Notes: generated by a model from the sequence alone, not told the origin. A DNA stretch of 64,000 nt from Planctomycetota bacterium (GCA_016207825.1 JACQZI010000007.1:1-64000); one strand, 5' to 3'; positions 7,467-16,906 are shown, counted from the stretch's first letter. Numbers and translations: made by a program.

Positions 7467-9941
7467 ATGGAAACAAAAGATTTTAATTCGATAGAATCCA
7501 AATGGCAGGCGAACTGGGCAAAGAACGGGCTTTTTAACACACCCGCTTCGCCTAAGAAAAAATTCTACTTACTTGAAATGTTCGCCTATCCATCCGGAGA
7601 TATCCATATAGGACACTTCCGCAATTATACTATCGGGGATGTATTCTGGCGATATCTTAAAATGAAAGGTTTTGATATTCTCCATCCTTTCGGGTGGGAT
7701 GCTTTCGGCCTGCCCGCGGAAGAAGCCGCTATCAAACGCAAGCTGCACCCGGGTGATTGGACCATGAACAACATCAAAACATCCCGCGAAACCTTAAAAC
7801 AACTTGCCATAAGTTACGATTGGGACAGGGAAGTCATTACCTGCACCCCGGAATATTATAAATGGACACAATGGGTATTCCTTACCCTTTATAAAATGGG
7901 GCTGGCTTATCGCGCCGGTTCCTCGGTCAACTGGTGCCCTTCCTGTAAAACTGTGCTTGCCAATGAACAAGTAGAAGGCGGTATCTGCTGGCGTTGCAAA
8001 AGCGAAGTCACCAAACGCAAACTCGAACAATGGTTCTTTAAAATCACCGATTATGCCGAACGTTTGCTTAATGATATCGATAAACTCAATGGTTGGCCTG
8101 AGAACATTAAAATCATGCAGAAAAACTGGATCGGGAAAAGTGAAGGGACTGAGATTAAATTCCAAATTCCAAACCCCAAATTACAAGTTTCGGTTTTTAC
8201 CACAAGACCTGATACTATTTACGGCGTGACTTTTATGGTCATGGCTCCGGAGCACCCGCTGGTTAAAGAACTTACCACCCACGAACATAAAAAGGAAGTT
8301 GAAGAATATATAAGAAAAGCCGCTCTTAAATCTGAAATGGACCGGACAACTACCGGTGAAAAAGACGGGGTCTTTACCGGAAGTTATGCGATTAATCCCC
8401 TGTCGGGTGAAAAAGTCCAGCTATGGGTGGCTGATTATGTCCTATTACATTACGGAACGGGAATAGTCATGGGCGTCCCTGCCCATGACCAACGCGATTT
8501 CCTTTTTGCTAAGAAATATAATATTCCAATGAAGGTTGTCATCAATCCAAAAGACAAATCTCTTTCCACGGAAACCATGACCGAAGCATATAACGATCCT
8601 GGAACTATGGTTAACAGCGGTCCTTTTAACGGAATCAATTCTGTAGAAGGCATCAAGAAAATAACGGAATACGTTAAAGAAAAAGGACTGGGAAAAGCCA
8701 CTACCCACTACCGTCTGAAAGACTGGCTATTATCACGCCAACGTTACTGGGGTGCGCCGATCCCAATGATACATTGCCCAAAATGCGGCGTGGTGCCGGT
8801 GGATGAAAAAGATTTACCGGTTCTTTTACCGCCTGACGTAAAAGATTTCATACCGAAAGGGCGCTCCCCACTGTCAGATGTGCCTTCGTTTATGAATACA
8901 ACCTGCCCGAAATGCAAGGGGCACGCCCAACGCGATCCGGATACCATGGATACCTTTGTCTGCTCCTCATGGTATCATCTGCGTTACAGCGACCCTAAAA
9001 ACAGTAACGCCCCTTTCGGCAAGGATAAAGTGAAAGAATGGCTGCCGGTTGATTTGTATATCGGCGGCGCCGAACATGCCTGCGGGCATTTGATATATTT
9101 CAGGTTTATAACAAAGGTATTACACGATGCTGGCTGGCTGACATTCGACGAACCGGCAAAGAGATTATTTAACCATGGAATGGTATTGGATGCAAACGGC
9201 GAAGTAATGTCCAAGTCCAAAGGTAACGTGGTTTCTCCGCGCCAACTGATGGAAGAATGGGGAATAGACGTTTCACGGTTTGCCATGCTTTTCTTTGCTC
9301 CTTCGGATTGGGAAATCAAATGGCATGAAAAAGGTTTAATCGGAGCCAAACGATTCCTCGTAAGGGTATGGAATCTCATTAATGCCAGCATAGAATCCCG
9401 CCAAGACGGAACAAACAGCAAAGAGGAAACGGCAAATAACAACCTGATTGCGTTAAAGAGAAAACTCCATCAAACCATTAAACGTGTGACAGAAGATATT
9501 GATCCTAAATTAGAATTCAATACTGCAATAAGCGCGATAATGGAACTGGTGAATGAGCTTTATGCCCAAATCCCAAATCCTAATTCTCCAATTCCAAACC
9601 ACGGCGTTATTAAAGAAGCCATTAAGACCGTGGTTGTTTTATTAGCTCCGTTTGTGCCGCATTTGTCAGAGGAAATGTGGCAAAAACTAGGAGAAAAAAA
9701 CAGTATCTTTACACAGCCCTGGCCTTTGTATGACGCCGATATGCTGGTGGCGGAAAAAATCGAGCTGGTAATTCAGGTCAACGGCAAGGTAAAAAGCAAG
9801 ATAATTGTTTCCACGAATGCTGCGGAAGACGAGATAAAAACCAAAGCTCTTGAAGACGATAAGATAAAAGAATTGCTGGACGGAAAAACCCCTCGCAAGA
9901 TGATTATTGTCCCCAAACGATTGGTGAATATAGTTCCTTGA
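7467..9941 (+). CDS. leuS: leucine--tRNA ligase
   Basis: An 824-residue class I aminoacyl-tRNA synthetase. The HIGH motif is HIGH at residues 47-50 (PSGDIHIGHFRNYT). The KMSKS motif is VMSKS at about 580-584. The CP1 editing domain (about 220-420) keeps the threonine-rich TTRPDTIYG patch. The zinc-type cysteine pairs CPSCK and CWRC (ZN-1 region) and CPKCG/CPKCK are present. The anticodon-binding and C-terminal domains (IELVIQVNGKVKSKI) are complete. Length fits bacterial LeuRS. A tRNA gene follows within 40 bp. Confidence 0.97.
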   Translation: METKDFNSIESKWQANWAKNGLFNTPASPKKKFYLLEMFAYPSGDIHIGHFRNYTIGDVFWRYLKMKGFDILHPFGWDAFGLPAEEAAIKRKLHPGDWTMNNIKTSRETLKQLAISYDWDREVITCTPEYYKWTQWVFLTLYKMGLAYRAGSSVNWCPSCKTVLANEQVEGGICWRCKSEVTKRKLEQWFFKITDYAERLLNDIDKLNGWPENIKIMQKNWIGKSEGTEIKFQIPNPKLQVSVFTTRPDTIYGVTFMVMAPEHPLVKELTTHEHKKEVEEYIRKAALKSEMDRTTTGEKDGVFTGSYAINPLSGEKVQLWVADYVLLHYGTGIVMGVPAHDQRDFLFAKKYNIPMKVVINPKDKSLSTETMTEAYNDPGTMVNSGPFNGINSVEGIKKITEYVKEKGLGKATTHYRLKDWLLSRQRYWGAPIPMIHCPKCGVVPVDEKDLPVLLPPDVKDFIPKGRSPLSDVPSFMNTTCPKCKGHAQRDPDTMDTFVCSSWYHLRYSDPKNSNAPFGKDKVKEWLPVDLYIGGAEHACGHLIYFRFITKVLHDAGWLTFDEPAKRLFNHGMVLDANGEVMSKSKGNVVSPRQLMEEWGIDVSRFAMLFFAPSDWEIKWHEKGLIGAKRFLVRVWNLINASIESRQDGTNSKEETANNNLIALKRKLHQTIKRVTEDIDPKLEFNTAISAIMELVNELYAQIPNPNSPIPNHGVIKEAIKTVVVLLAPFVPHLSEEMWQKLGEKNSIFTQPWPLYDADMLVAEKIELVIQVNGKVKSKIIVSTNAAEDEIKTKALEDDKIKELLDGKTPRKMIIVPKRLVNIVP

Positions 9942-9979
9942 CCGGATTTTAGATTTTTGATATACTGTTCTTTTAAAAT

Positions 9980-10053
9980 GGCAGGGTAGCTCAGCTGGTC
10001 AGAGCGAGAGATTCATAAGCTCTAGGTCGTGGGTTCGAGCCCCACCCCTGCTA
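9980..10053 (+). tRNA. tRNA with CAT anticodon (elongator Met, or Ile2)
   Basis: The 74-nt cloverleaf fits: acceptor GGCAGGG/CCCTGCT (G-T at the end pair), D arm GCTC/GAGC, anticodon loop TTCATAA with CAT, variable loop AGGTC, T arm GTGGG-TTCGAGC-CCCAC and discriminator A. The anticodon stem AGAGA/GCTCT has one A-G mismatch at the loop-closing pair. The CCA end is not encoded. CAT could be elongator Met or lysidine-modified Ile2. The initiator is unlikely because there is no run of three G-C pairs in the anticodon stem. Confidence 0.93.
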
Positions 10054-10060
10054 TTACTCA

Positions 10061-10462
10061 TCAAGAAGGCATTTGGGAACGGATAATATACTTGAAAATT
10101 TTATCCTGGTCTTCGCGCGTAATCTCCTTGAATTTCAAGCCCAGTATACAAGTATGTGTTTTCTCGTCAATCGCCTCTATCCAGGCAACACGGGTGAGGG
10201 CCTTTAGCGGTTCCTGTTCGGTCGGCAACATCATATTAACCCCGATAACCGTTTTCTGCATTAACAAATCCGGTATCCAGTTGAAATCCGGCACCGGGCC
10301 TTTAAGCAATATTCCTCCTCCGCTGAGATTGGAAGTATACCCTTGGTGAATCTCTTCAAAGATTTTATCTTCCTTATAAGTGCATAAAAATTTATACCGG
10401 ACTAGTATTTCTGTTTTTACCCGGACAAATTCACGGCGTTCGCTTTCATAAGCACCTGACAT
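10061..10462 (-). CDS. PilZ-domain protein (c-di-GMP binding)
   Basis: A 133-residue single-domain PilZ protein. The two c-di-GMP contact motifs are present: an RxxxR at R10-R14 (ERREFVRV) and [D/N]xSxxG at residues 45-50 (NLSGGG). A strong Shine-Dalgarno (TAGGAGG) precedes the start at 10462. It follows lysC by 10 bp on the same strand and converges on the tRNA. A GGDEF protein at 21856 could supply the ligand, but that link is only inference. Confidence 0.85.
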   Translation of the reverse strand: MSGAYESERREFVRVKTEILVRYKFLCTYKEDKIFEEIHQGYTSNLSGGGILLKGPVPDFNWIPDLLMQKTVIGVNMMLPTEQEPLKALTRVAWIEAIDEKTHTCILGLKFKEITREDQDKIFKYIIRSQMPS

Positions 10463-10472
10463 AGCTATCCTC

Positions 10473-11798
10473 CTAATTAAATATAATATTATGTATCTTC
10501 CTTACGGTTTTGGCAACGTCTTTATTCCCAACCGTAAAAGCCATATTGGTTTTCAAGGGGTTATAAGACATCATTTCCGGTTTTACGCCGAGCACGGGTA
10601 GGGCGGTGAATATCCGGCCGATTGCTTTCTGGTTATTTTTTATCCCTTCGCCTATAATACAGATAATGGCTTTATTTTTCATGCTATCCACGCGTGCAAA
10701 TACTCCAATTTCTTTCAATGCCTTGTATAAGGATGGCGTTTCCGAACCCGCAATGAACGACACGCTTATTTCAGATGAAGTAAGAAGATGGAAAAACACG
10801 CCATGCAGGTTGAGTGTTTCAAATACTTTTGTCACGAAGCGCCGGTGGTGGAATATTTCCGGAGAAACCACATTAACAAGCACTGCATTCTTTTTATAAG
10901 CAATCGTTTTTATCTTTTTATCGTGCCTCCGGTTGGAAATAACCGTCCCAGGCTCTTTAGGATGCATGATATCCAATATCCGCACCGGTATCCCTTTATC
11001 AACGGCCGGTGCAAGCATATAAGGATGAAGCACACCGGTCCCGTAATAAACGAGTTCACTAGCTTCGTTAAGGGAAATAGATTCCACAACCGAAGCTTCT
11101 TTTACCAGGCGAGGATCGGCGGTCATGACGCCGGGCACATCGCGCCATATCTGGATTTCTTCCGCTTCAAGCGCTGCCCCGATAAACGAAGCGGTGTAAT
11201 CGCTGCCGTCACGCCCAAGTGTGGTAATTTCACCGTTTGCATCCTTGCCGATAAATCCGGTGATGACGGGAACCGGCCGGACAGTCAGGCGCCATTTAAG
11301 CTTTTTGCGGATGGACCGGGCGGATGAATCCAAAGGGCGTGCGTTACCGAAATTGGAATCCGTCTTTAACCCGATATCGTAAGCATCAAGAGGAAATGTC
11401 GGGATATCCGCCTTCTCTGATAAATAACGAGAAAACAGCCGGGCCGCCATGCGCTCGCCGAACGACATGATATAATCAAGCGTCCTGGGAGTGAGCTCCT
11501 TCAACAGGGAAACGCCCCTACCGGCCATTTCTAGATCACGGGAAAGGTCGTCTAAAAAATACGGGTCAAGGCCGAGTTTTTTAAGCATACGTTCATGCTT
11601 GTGATAGACGGGAATAAAATTCACCTTGCCTGAGGAAACAGCCTGCAATGCAAAGCGTTCTAAGAGGTCGGTTACCCCTGCCAGCGCGGAGATGATAACC
11701 ACGGGATTTTGAGGGAGCCTTTGTTTGATTAACCCGGCGATATGCCTGATGCGTTCAGGAGTGGCAAGCGCTCTGCCACCGAATTTCATTATCAGCAT
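10473..11798 (-). CDS. lysC: aspartate kinase (monofunctional, tandem ACT)
   Basis: A 441-residue enzyme catalysing the first step of the aspartate pathway (Lys, Thr, Met). The amino-acid kinase domain occupies about 1-290, with the N-terminal KFGG (residues 5-8) and TLGRDGSDYTASFIGAALEA, WRDVPGVMTADPR and YYGTGVLHP. Two ACT-type regulatory segments follow (about 300-441). The usual KFGGTS is KFGGRA here, a departure from the common form. Length matches the E. coli LysC type. The start is at 11798, with no obvious Shine-Dalgarno. A 40-bp repeat shared with the mtnA upstream region lies 87-126 bp upstream. Confidence 0.92.
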   Translation of the reverse strand: MLIMKFGGRALATPERIRHIAGLIKQRLPQNPVVIISALAGVTDLLERFALQAVSSGKVNFIPVYHKHERMLKKLGLDPYFLDDLSRDLEMAGRGVSLLKELTPRTLDYIMSFGERMAARLFSRYLSEKADIPTFPLDAYDIGLKTDSNFGNARPLDSSARSIRKKLKWRLTVRPVPVITGFIGKDANGEITTLGRDGSDYTASFIGAALEAEEIQIWRDVPGVMTADPRLVKEASVVESISLNEASELVYYGTGVLHPYMLAPAVDKGIPVRILDIMHPKEPGTVISNRRHDKKIKTIAYKKNAVLVNVVSPEIFHHRRFVTKVFETLNLHGVFFHLLTSSEISVSFIAGSETPSLYKALKEIGVFARVDSMKNKAIICIIGEGIKNNQKAIGRIFTALPVLGVKPEMMSYNPLKTNMAFTVGNKDVAKTVRKIHNIIFN

Positions 11799-11884
11799 AG
11801 AAAAAAAGGTTATTAACCGGTTTATTTCAAGAAAACCGCTTTGCGATAACTTTCGGCCAGAGAAGAATTTGTCTCTGGCATGAC

Positions 11885-11924
11885 AATATGATTTTCAATG
11901 GTTAGGACTATAATCCTATACCAT
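11885..11924 (-). repeat. 40-bp dispersed repeat, copy 2 (upstream of lysC)
   Basis: Same repeat as 4111-4150, in the same orientation relative to its downstream gene. It begins exactly at the stop codon of the upstream gene (11924) and contains the imperfect dyad AGGATTATAGTCCT. Confidence 0.6.
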
Positions 11925-13435
11925 TAATAACGAAAACTCAAGGCGAAAGAAACGCCATAACGCTCTTTTATTTCCTCTGTTTCCGTTCCGGATTCTATTG
12001 TTACTTCCTTATCTGCTTGGGCAACAGCTAAATCCAATTTAAACAAAAGCAGATTAATGCTTGTCCCGAGCGTATAAATCTTACCCGAACCGGAAATCGC
12101 CTTGTTTTGATACATACCGGCCCTGAGGAAAAGAAATCCTATCAGGTTTATTTCTGCGCCTAAGCCCATCATCTGGGATTCATAACCTTCAAGAACCTGG
12201 CTTTTGGTTTTGTTCAAATCGTAATCGAAAGAAAGTAACAAAAGAGGCACTTTAAGCGAAGCGCCGAACCTGTATTGCGGGTCCAATTTATAATCACCCG
12301 GGCCGTCCCAGGTAAATTTGGGACCATTGATATTACGGCCGGTTAAACCTAATTTAACCATCTCACCAACTTTATACAAAGCACCGACATCAAGCCCAAA
12401 TGTAGTTGATTTTTTAGTGCTGTTATCATCTGTAAGTTCATTGAGGAAGTCACTGCCTTCCTCCATATCGTCAAAACGGTATAATTTGTAAACGGTTTCT
12501 CCCTGTAGGAGTTTCAGGTTGCCGCCTAAGGACATCTTACCATCCATTAATTTACGCCCGTAAGTTACGCCTAATTCCGTCACACTAATCCCGCTTACAA
12601 GGACGCCGGACGAATTGGTAGAAACCGTTGAACTGCCGGTTCCGGTAGTCGCGGTTGATTGCGCAATGGTGGTCAATGTGCTTTGGACTATCGGGTCGGA
12701 CGTATTTACTCCGGCTAATTCCGCCTGGTAAACTAACTCTTCTGCCTGATTTTGCGTCCCGCCGGCGGTGGCAAATATCGTTGCAATCGAATCTGCCAAA
12801 GCCTGGCTTCCGGGATTGGTAAACACTCCTGAACGGTCATTACCGGCACCGACCAAGTTGTTTATTGAGCCTATAGCCGTGGCGCCGGCGTTAAACGACA
12901 TCATTTCATTCACATTAACCGTTGGGTCAACTCCGATATTGCCTATTACATTACCGAACAAACCGATATTCCCACCAAACAATTCCGTTTGCCCCAATCC
13001 AATATTCAATCCGCCGTTTAAACTCAGGAGGAATCCCTCGCCTTCTTTATCCATGGCGGGAATCTTGGTTGTAAAAAGGTCAAGTGCGGTTTGCAATTCA
13101 GCCTGACTCAGCGCTGCTCCGGTATCCATTTTCGTGGATATGGAATTCCAATCAGAGGAATCAATAACATCGACAACCGCATCAACGTTCTCCATGATAT
13201 CCCCTTCAGCGCCTATGGATGTCCCAAAAGGGATATACAAACCGAACTTGTCATTCAAGGTAATACCAGCCGGATTCCAGTAAGAAGCGGTCGCCCCATC
13301 CTCTATCGCTACGCCCGTACCCCCCATCCCTTGAGCCCTGGGACCGTATATCGTCCAGTCCTCGGCATAGCCAACTACTCCGGAAACCGAGGTGATTAAC
13401 ACTGCCATCAAAACCGTTTTTATCAGAATCTTCAT
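11924..13435 (-). CDS. outer-membrane beta-barrel protein, TraF/PorV-like
   Basis: A 503-residue protein with a cleavable signal peptide (residues 1-25). Just after it comes the diagnostic stretch GPRAQGMGGTGVAIEDGATASYWNPAG, which marks the PorV/FadL-like family that includes proteins annotated as conjugal transfer TraF. The rest alternates short beta strands (LGTSINLLLFKLDLAVAQ near the C-terminus), ending in a barrel-closing aromatic pattern (SFALSFRY). A Ser/Thr/Asn-rich insert occupies about 150-290. It is probably an outer-membrane barrel; nothing nearby is conjugative, so a transfer role is not implied. Confidence 0.65.
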   Translation of the reverse strand: MKILIKTVLMAVLITSVSGVVGYAEDWTIYGPRAQGMGGTGVAIEDGATASYWNPAGITLNDKFGLYIPFGTSIGAEGDIMENVDAVVDVIDSSDWNSISTKMDTGAALSQAELQTALDLFTTKIPAMDKEGEGFLLSLNGGLNIGLGQTELFGGNIGLFGNVIGNIGVDPTVNVNEMMSFNAGATAIGSINNLVGAGNDRSGVFTNPGSQALADSIATIFATAGGTQNQAEELVYQAELAGVNTSDPIVQSTLTTIAQSTATTGTGSSTVSTNSSGVLVSGISVTELGVTYGRKLMDGKMSLGGNLKLLQGETVYKLYRFDDMEEGSDFLNELTDDNSTKKSTTFGLDVGALYKVGEMVKLGLTGRNINGPKFTWDGPGDYKLDPQYRFGASLKVPLLLLSFDYDLNKTKSQVLEGYESQMMGLGAEINLIGFLFLRAGMYQNKAISGSGKIYTLGTSINLLLFKLDLAVAQADKEVTIESGTETEEIKERYGVSFALSFRY

Positions 13436-13472
13436 ATATTTCCTTTCTTATTAACTTATTATGATAGCTTAT

Positions 13473-13502
13473 TATATAACATTAAATTTCTTAAAGGGTC
13501 AA
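13473..13502 (-). promoter_or_regulatory. candidate promoter for the outer-membrane barrel gene
   Basis: On the minus strand TTGACC (13502-13497) and TATATA (13478-13473, overlapping a TATAAT at 13476-13471) are spaced 18-20 bp. It is suitably placed about 40 bp before the start at 13435. Confidence 0.4.
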
Positions 13503-13537
13503 GAGAAAATTACAAATAACTCCTGTATCATAAAATA

Positions 13538-13566
13538 TTTACATAGAGTGCTGTTTAATGTATGAT
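13538..13566 (+). promoter_or_regulatory. candidate promoter for the gene at 13576
   Basis: TTTACA (13538-13543) and TATGAT (13561-13566) are 17 bp apart. The predicted start near 13573 lies downstream of the upstream ATG at 13558, which argues for translation from 13576 or later. Confidence 0.45.
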
Positions 13567-13575
13567 ACTTGTATA

Positions 13576-14814
13576 ATGATAAAATTACGGAACAGCAGTG
13601 GAGTCCCGACCCAATCGGGGAGAATTGTTTATTGGCTGACGGCCTTCCTATTTTCTCTTTCGTTTTCGGCCTTTTCCGATGATTACGAACTGGATGCCCG
13701 TGCATCGATCGACGAATCCGAAGGCGCTTATAATATAACCGTCAACATCAAATCCAGCCTGCCGGAAAATTCAGTGCTCGAAATAAGCGTCTGTTACATC
13801 AAGAAATATCTTATTCCTTCAAGCCTGCGCAAGCATGACCAACCCGAATACGAAACCGAGCCGGCTGAATTAATCACCGAAACCACCTCGCTGAATAACG
13901 GCGCATGCGTTCTAAAAGCTGGTAATTACAAAAGGAGGCCTTATGTAGGCGATTACCGGGTAAAAATAATTTTTAACCCGAATAGCCAGCCTGCCGGAGT
14001 AAAACAAAAGCTTCCGGCTGATATAAAACCTATTGAAAAGGAGATTTCTTTCGCCTACGGTAACCCCGATGAGCTTGAAGGACAGAAAAAGAATATCCGC
14101 AAAGAAATTTATATCGAGCTTGAAGAAATAAAGAAATTATACGATTCCCTGCGTGCCAAAACAGCTTCATACGCCAAGGAGGGTAAATTTGATCAGGCAG
14201 ACTGGGAAAAATGGCAAAGCGATTTGAAGGTAAAAACAGATGAAATAAAAAAGGCCAATGAATCACGACTGGAAGGCTGGGTTTACCGGCTGGAAACCGT
14301 GGGCAAGCACTCCATAGATGCCATGTGCGCAGAGCTTATAAAACTCGCCGCGGATTACGAAAAACTTGCTTTATCAACCGCGGATATGCAAAAAGTATCT
14401 GCCGGGTTTGTCCCCTTTACTGACAGCTTTGACATGACATTTGATTATGAACTGCAAAGGCTGGGTTTCGGCTCCATCCCGGATAAGCCGCTGGTCAAAT
14501 CAGCCGTAGAGGAAACGGAAAAGAATCTCGGCTTGATTGAGGTGCTATTTAGCGAAGCGGATAAAGAAAAGTGGGCGAAATTATCCGCCGAATATAAAGA
14601 CGCCATCCAGAAAGAAATATTCAAGCTGTCCAACGCAACTTCGGAGTACATATATGCTACTTACCTTGCGCCGTTTACCCAGGATTTCGTTAAGTATATT
14701 GAAACCTGCTCTAAGGCCGTAGAAGAATCAGTTGAAGATAAAATGGTTAATCAGCTAAGCGCTAAGCTTAAGAAAACCATAAAAGAGCTGAAGGAAACAC
14801 TGGAAATAGAATGA
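13576..14814 (+). CDS. hypothetical secreted protein with helical C-terminal half
   Basis: A 412-residue protein that I do not recognise. A hydrophobic segment (IVYWLTAFLFSLSFSAFS) about 20 residues in looks like a signal peptide. The N-terminal third is beta-rich (ARASIDESEGAYNITVNIKS). From about residue 175 on it is Lys/Glu-rich and helical, probably coiled coil (EIYIELEEIKKLYDSLRAK). An earlier ATG exists at 13558, but the promoter geometry favours 13576. The first codons span a CCCGA/TCGGG mini-palindrome (about 13607-13620), so the true start is uncertain. Its stop overlaps gmhB (ATGA). Confidence 0.6.
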   Translation: MIKLRNSSGVPTQSGRIVYWLTAFLFSLSFSAFSDDYELDARASIDESEGAYNITVNIKSSLPENSVLEISVCYIKKYLIPSSLRKHDQPEYETEPAELITETTSLNNGACVLKAGNYKRRPYVGDYRVKIIFNPNSQPAGVKQKLPADIKPIEKEISFAYGNPDELEGQKKNIRKEIYIELEEIKKLYDSLRAKTASYAKEGKFDQADWEKWQSDLKVKTDEIKKANESRLEGWVYRLETVGKHSIDAMCAELIKLAADYEKLALSTADMQKVSAGFVPFTDSFDMTFDYELQRLGFGSIPDKPLVKSAVEETEKNLGLIEVLFSEADKEKWAKLSAEYKDAIQKEIFKLSNATSEYIYATYLAPFTQDFVKYIETCSKAVEESVEDKMVNQLSAKLKKTIKELKETLEIE

Positions 14815-15377
14815 AAGCAATCATCCTTGATCGCGACGGAACGATTAACACCGGGCAAAATTATATCATCTCTCTTAAAAGAATCAGGATTTACCGCGAC
14901 GCCCCCAAAGCGTTAAAGAAACTTCAGGATGCCGGCTATAAGCTGGTTGTTTTTACTAACCAGGCGTGCGTGGCTCGCGGGATAATTACAGAGAGTTTGC
15001 TCAAAAAGATAAACCAAAAGATTATTAAGCTATTCAGGGCCAAAGGCGTCAAATTAAGCCGGATATATTACTGCCCACACCATCCGGAGGCGCAAATCCT
15101 AAAATACCGGAAAACCTGTTCCTGCCGCAAGCCGGCAACCGGAATGCTCCGGCAGGCAAAGCGCGATTTCGGGATAGATTTCAGGAAGTCGTTTGTCATC
15201 GGCGATGCCTTAAAAGACCTTCGGGCTGGTAAAAAGGTCGGGGCAAAAACGATACTTGTCCTCACCGGAAATGGCAGGAAATCATTTAAGGAAATGGGCT
15301 CAAACACACGAAAACCGGCTGATTATATCGCGCCAAATCTATTATCCGCTGCGAAATGGATATTAGGCAAAGCCTGA
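14811..15377 (+). CDS. gmhB: D,D-heptose 1,7-bisphosphate phosphatase family (HAD)
   Basis: A 188-residue HAD-IIIA phosphatase. The catalytic LDRDGTINTG is at residues 5-14 and the later motifs VFTNQA and VIGDALKDLRAGKK are intact. The family zinc loop is present (YYCPHHPEA ... CSCRKPATGML). GmhB removes the C7 phosphate in ADP-heptose biosynthesis; the same family includes histidinol-phosphate phosphatase, but no his gene is nearby. It overlaps the upstream gene by 4 bp (ATGA), so the two are coupled. A heptose role agrees with a Gram-negative envelope. Confidence 0.85.
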   Translation: MKAIILDRDGTINTGQNYIISLKRIRIYRDAPKALKKLQDAGYKLVVFTNQACVARGIITESLLKKINQKIIKLFRAKGVKLSRIYYCPHHPEAQILKYRKTCSCRKPATGMLRQAKRDFGIDFRKSFVIGDALKDLRAGKKVGAKTILVLTGNGRKSFKEMGSNTRKPADYIAPNLLSAAKWILGKA

Positions 15378-15419
15378 TTTCTTACGTCGAATACGGCTAT
15401 GCCTGCCATCCTAACCAAG

Positions 15420-15460
15420 CGTATGTATGAAAATGCATACGGCGTATGTATAACCATACG
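15420..15460. repeat. two tandem CGTATG/CATACG hairpins
   Basis: CGTATG (15420-15425) pairs with CATACG (15436-15441), and a second CGTATG (15443-15448) pairs with CATACG (15455-15460). The two copies start 23 bp apart. The remainder of the 15378-15707 gap is AT-rich with no gene that I can see. They lie downstream of gmhB and could be a transcript-end structure, although no T-run follows. Confidence 0.55.
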
Positions 15461-15707
15461 ATATTTATACGATTTTGACTGGTTTTAGCCCTCTCAATCC
15501 TTTCTTATATCGTATCTCCAACTCTAAGTAATTCAATCGATTAGCTAACAACTAACAACTATTATCTAAAAACTAATGAACCTGGCACGATATTTGCTAT
15601 ATATTCCTTAATGGAATAACGAAAGGACTAAGAAACAGAAGAACGGAAAACAGTTTGGTTTTAAGTTTATTAGTTTATAAGTTTTTCAGTTACTTTTAAG
15701 AAAGTAG

Positions 15708-15736
15708 TTGACAAACGGTAATTTATCGTTTATACT
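15708..15736 (+). promoter_or_regulatory. consensus promoter for the propeller-like protein
   Basis: TTGACA (15708-15713) and TATACT (15731-15736) are 17 bp apart, with a predicted start near 15743. This excludes the in-frame ATG at 15740 and supports the ATG at 15755, which has a GGAGGGG ribosome site. Confidence 0.7.
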
Positions 15737-15754
15737 ATTATGGAGGGGTGGAAT

Positions 15755-16906
15755 ATGAGAAACCATATAAAAGTAATTGCTGTATTTCTAGTCCTCGCCT
15801 CTGCTTGGCTGGTAATCGGAGCGAAGGGATGTTCGTGGTTTAATTCAGATAATGACGATGAGATTATAACAGGCAGTAGTGAAAGTAATGATGTTAAAAT
15901 TTTTAATTCCATTGTTGTAGATACAACTAATAAAATACATATTAGTTTTGATGATACTACACACAGATTGCTCAAATACGCAACAAATATCACAGGCACA
16001 TGGAATATCACAACAATTGATACGATTGGTGCCGCTGGTGGATTGAGCTCTCTTGCCATTGATAATAATAATAAAGTGCATATTAGTTATCAGCATTCCG
16101 ATATTAAAAGTCTTAAATATGCCACGAATATTACGGGCACATGGAGTACTTATATAATTGATACTCCCGCCGAGGGTTTAAGAGGAACCAAAACTTCTCT
16201 CGCACTTGATACAAATAACAAAGTTCATATCTGCTATGTAGCGAATAGTGCTTGTGAACTCAGATATGCGACGAACATTACCGGTGCTTGGACTGTCACA
16301 ACATTAGACGGTGGCATAATAGACCCTGATGGAGCAGCATCTATTGCATTGGATTCTAATAATAATATCTATATTAGTTATTGGAAAGGAAACGACCTTC
16401 GGTATGCTACTAACTTATCGGGTAGTTGGGTTAGTTCTGTGATTAATAGCGGACCAGCGCAGACTTCTGAGGGGAATAATATGGCTTCTATCGGGATAGA
16501 TACAAATAATAAAGCACATATTTGTTATTTCGTAAACTTACCTTATAGTGATATTAGATATACAACTAATGTGTCGGGAGATTGGGTGTCGTCCACGGTC
16601 GACGGCACGGGAGATGTGGGCCGCTGGAATTCTATCGCTTTAGACTCTAATAATAAAGTGCATATTAGTTATTGGGAAGGATCGGATACTCACTTTCAGA
16701 GCCTTTCGACCAACCTTAAATATGCTAGCAATGTTTCAGGCAGTTGGCAAATTGATACAATTGATTCCCAAGTCGGTATGTGCAATTCTATTATGGTGGA
16801 TACTAACAATAAGGTGCATATTAGTTACTTTGGTCTCACCAATAATAGCCCCAAATACGCTACTAATGCCTCCGGTTCCTGGGTTATTTCTACAATTAAT
16901 CAATAG
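15755..16906 (+). CDS. secreted seven-repeat protein, probably a beta-propeller
   Basis: A 383-residue protein with an N-terminal signal sequence (IKVIAVFLVLASAWLVIGA) and a following GC that may be a lipidation site. It then consists of seven copies of a repeat of about 45-50 residues. Each has the pattern (S)IALD-x-NNKVHISY ... LKYATN-x-SG-x-W ... TID. Seven repeats of this length and beta pattern suggest a seven-bladed propeller exposed at the cell surface or periplasm. The family is not identified. Base composition is AT-rich compared with its neighbours, and the gene sits in an accessory stretch. The start was chosen from promoter and ribosome-site geometry. Confidence 0.75.
   Translation: MRNHIKVIAVFLVLASAWLVIGAKGCSWFNSDNDDEIITGSSESNDVKIFNSIVVDTTNKIHISFDDTTHRLLKYATNITGTWNITTIDTIGAAGGLSSLAIDNNNKVHISYQHSDIKSLKYATNITGTWSTYIIDTPAEGLRGTKTSLALDTNNKVHICYVANSACELRYATNITGAWTVTTLDGGIIDPDGAASIALDSNNNIYISYWKGNDLRYATNLSGSWVSSVINSGPAQTSEGNNMASIGIDTNNKAHICYFVNLPYSDIRYTTNVSGDWVSSTVDGTGDVGRWNSIALDSNNKVHISYWEGSDTHFQSLSTNLKYASNVSGSWQIDTIDSQVGMCNSIMVDTNNKVHISYFGLTNNSPKYATNASGSWVISTINQ

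Noticed and set aside
11924-13435. Evidence for a conjugative element (TraF annotation)
   Set aside because: The TraF-like family contains many outer-membrane porin-like proteins, and no relaxase, T4SS or other transfer gene is nearby.
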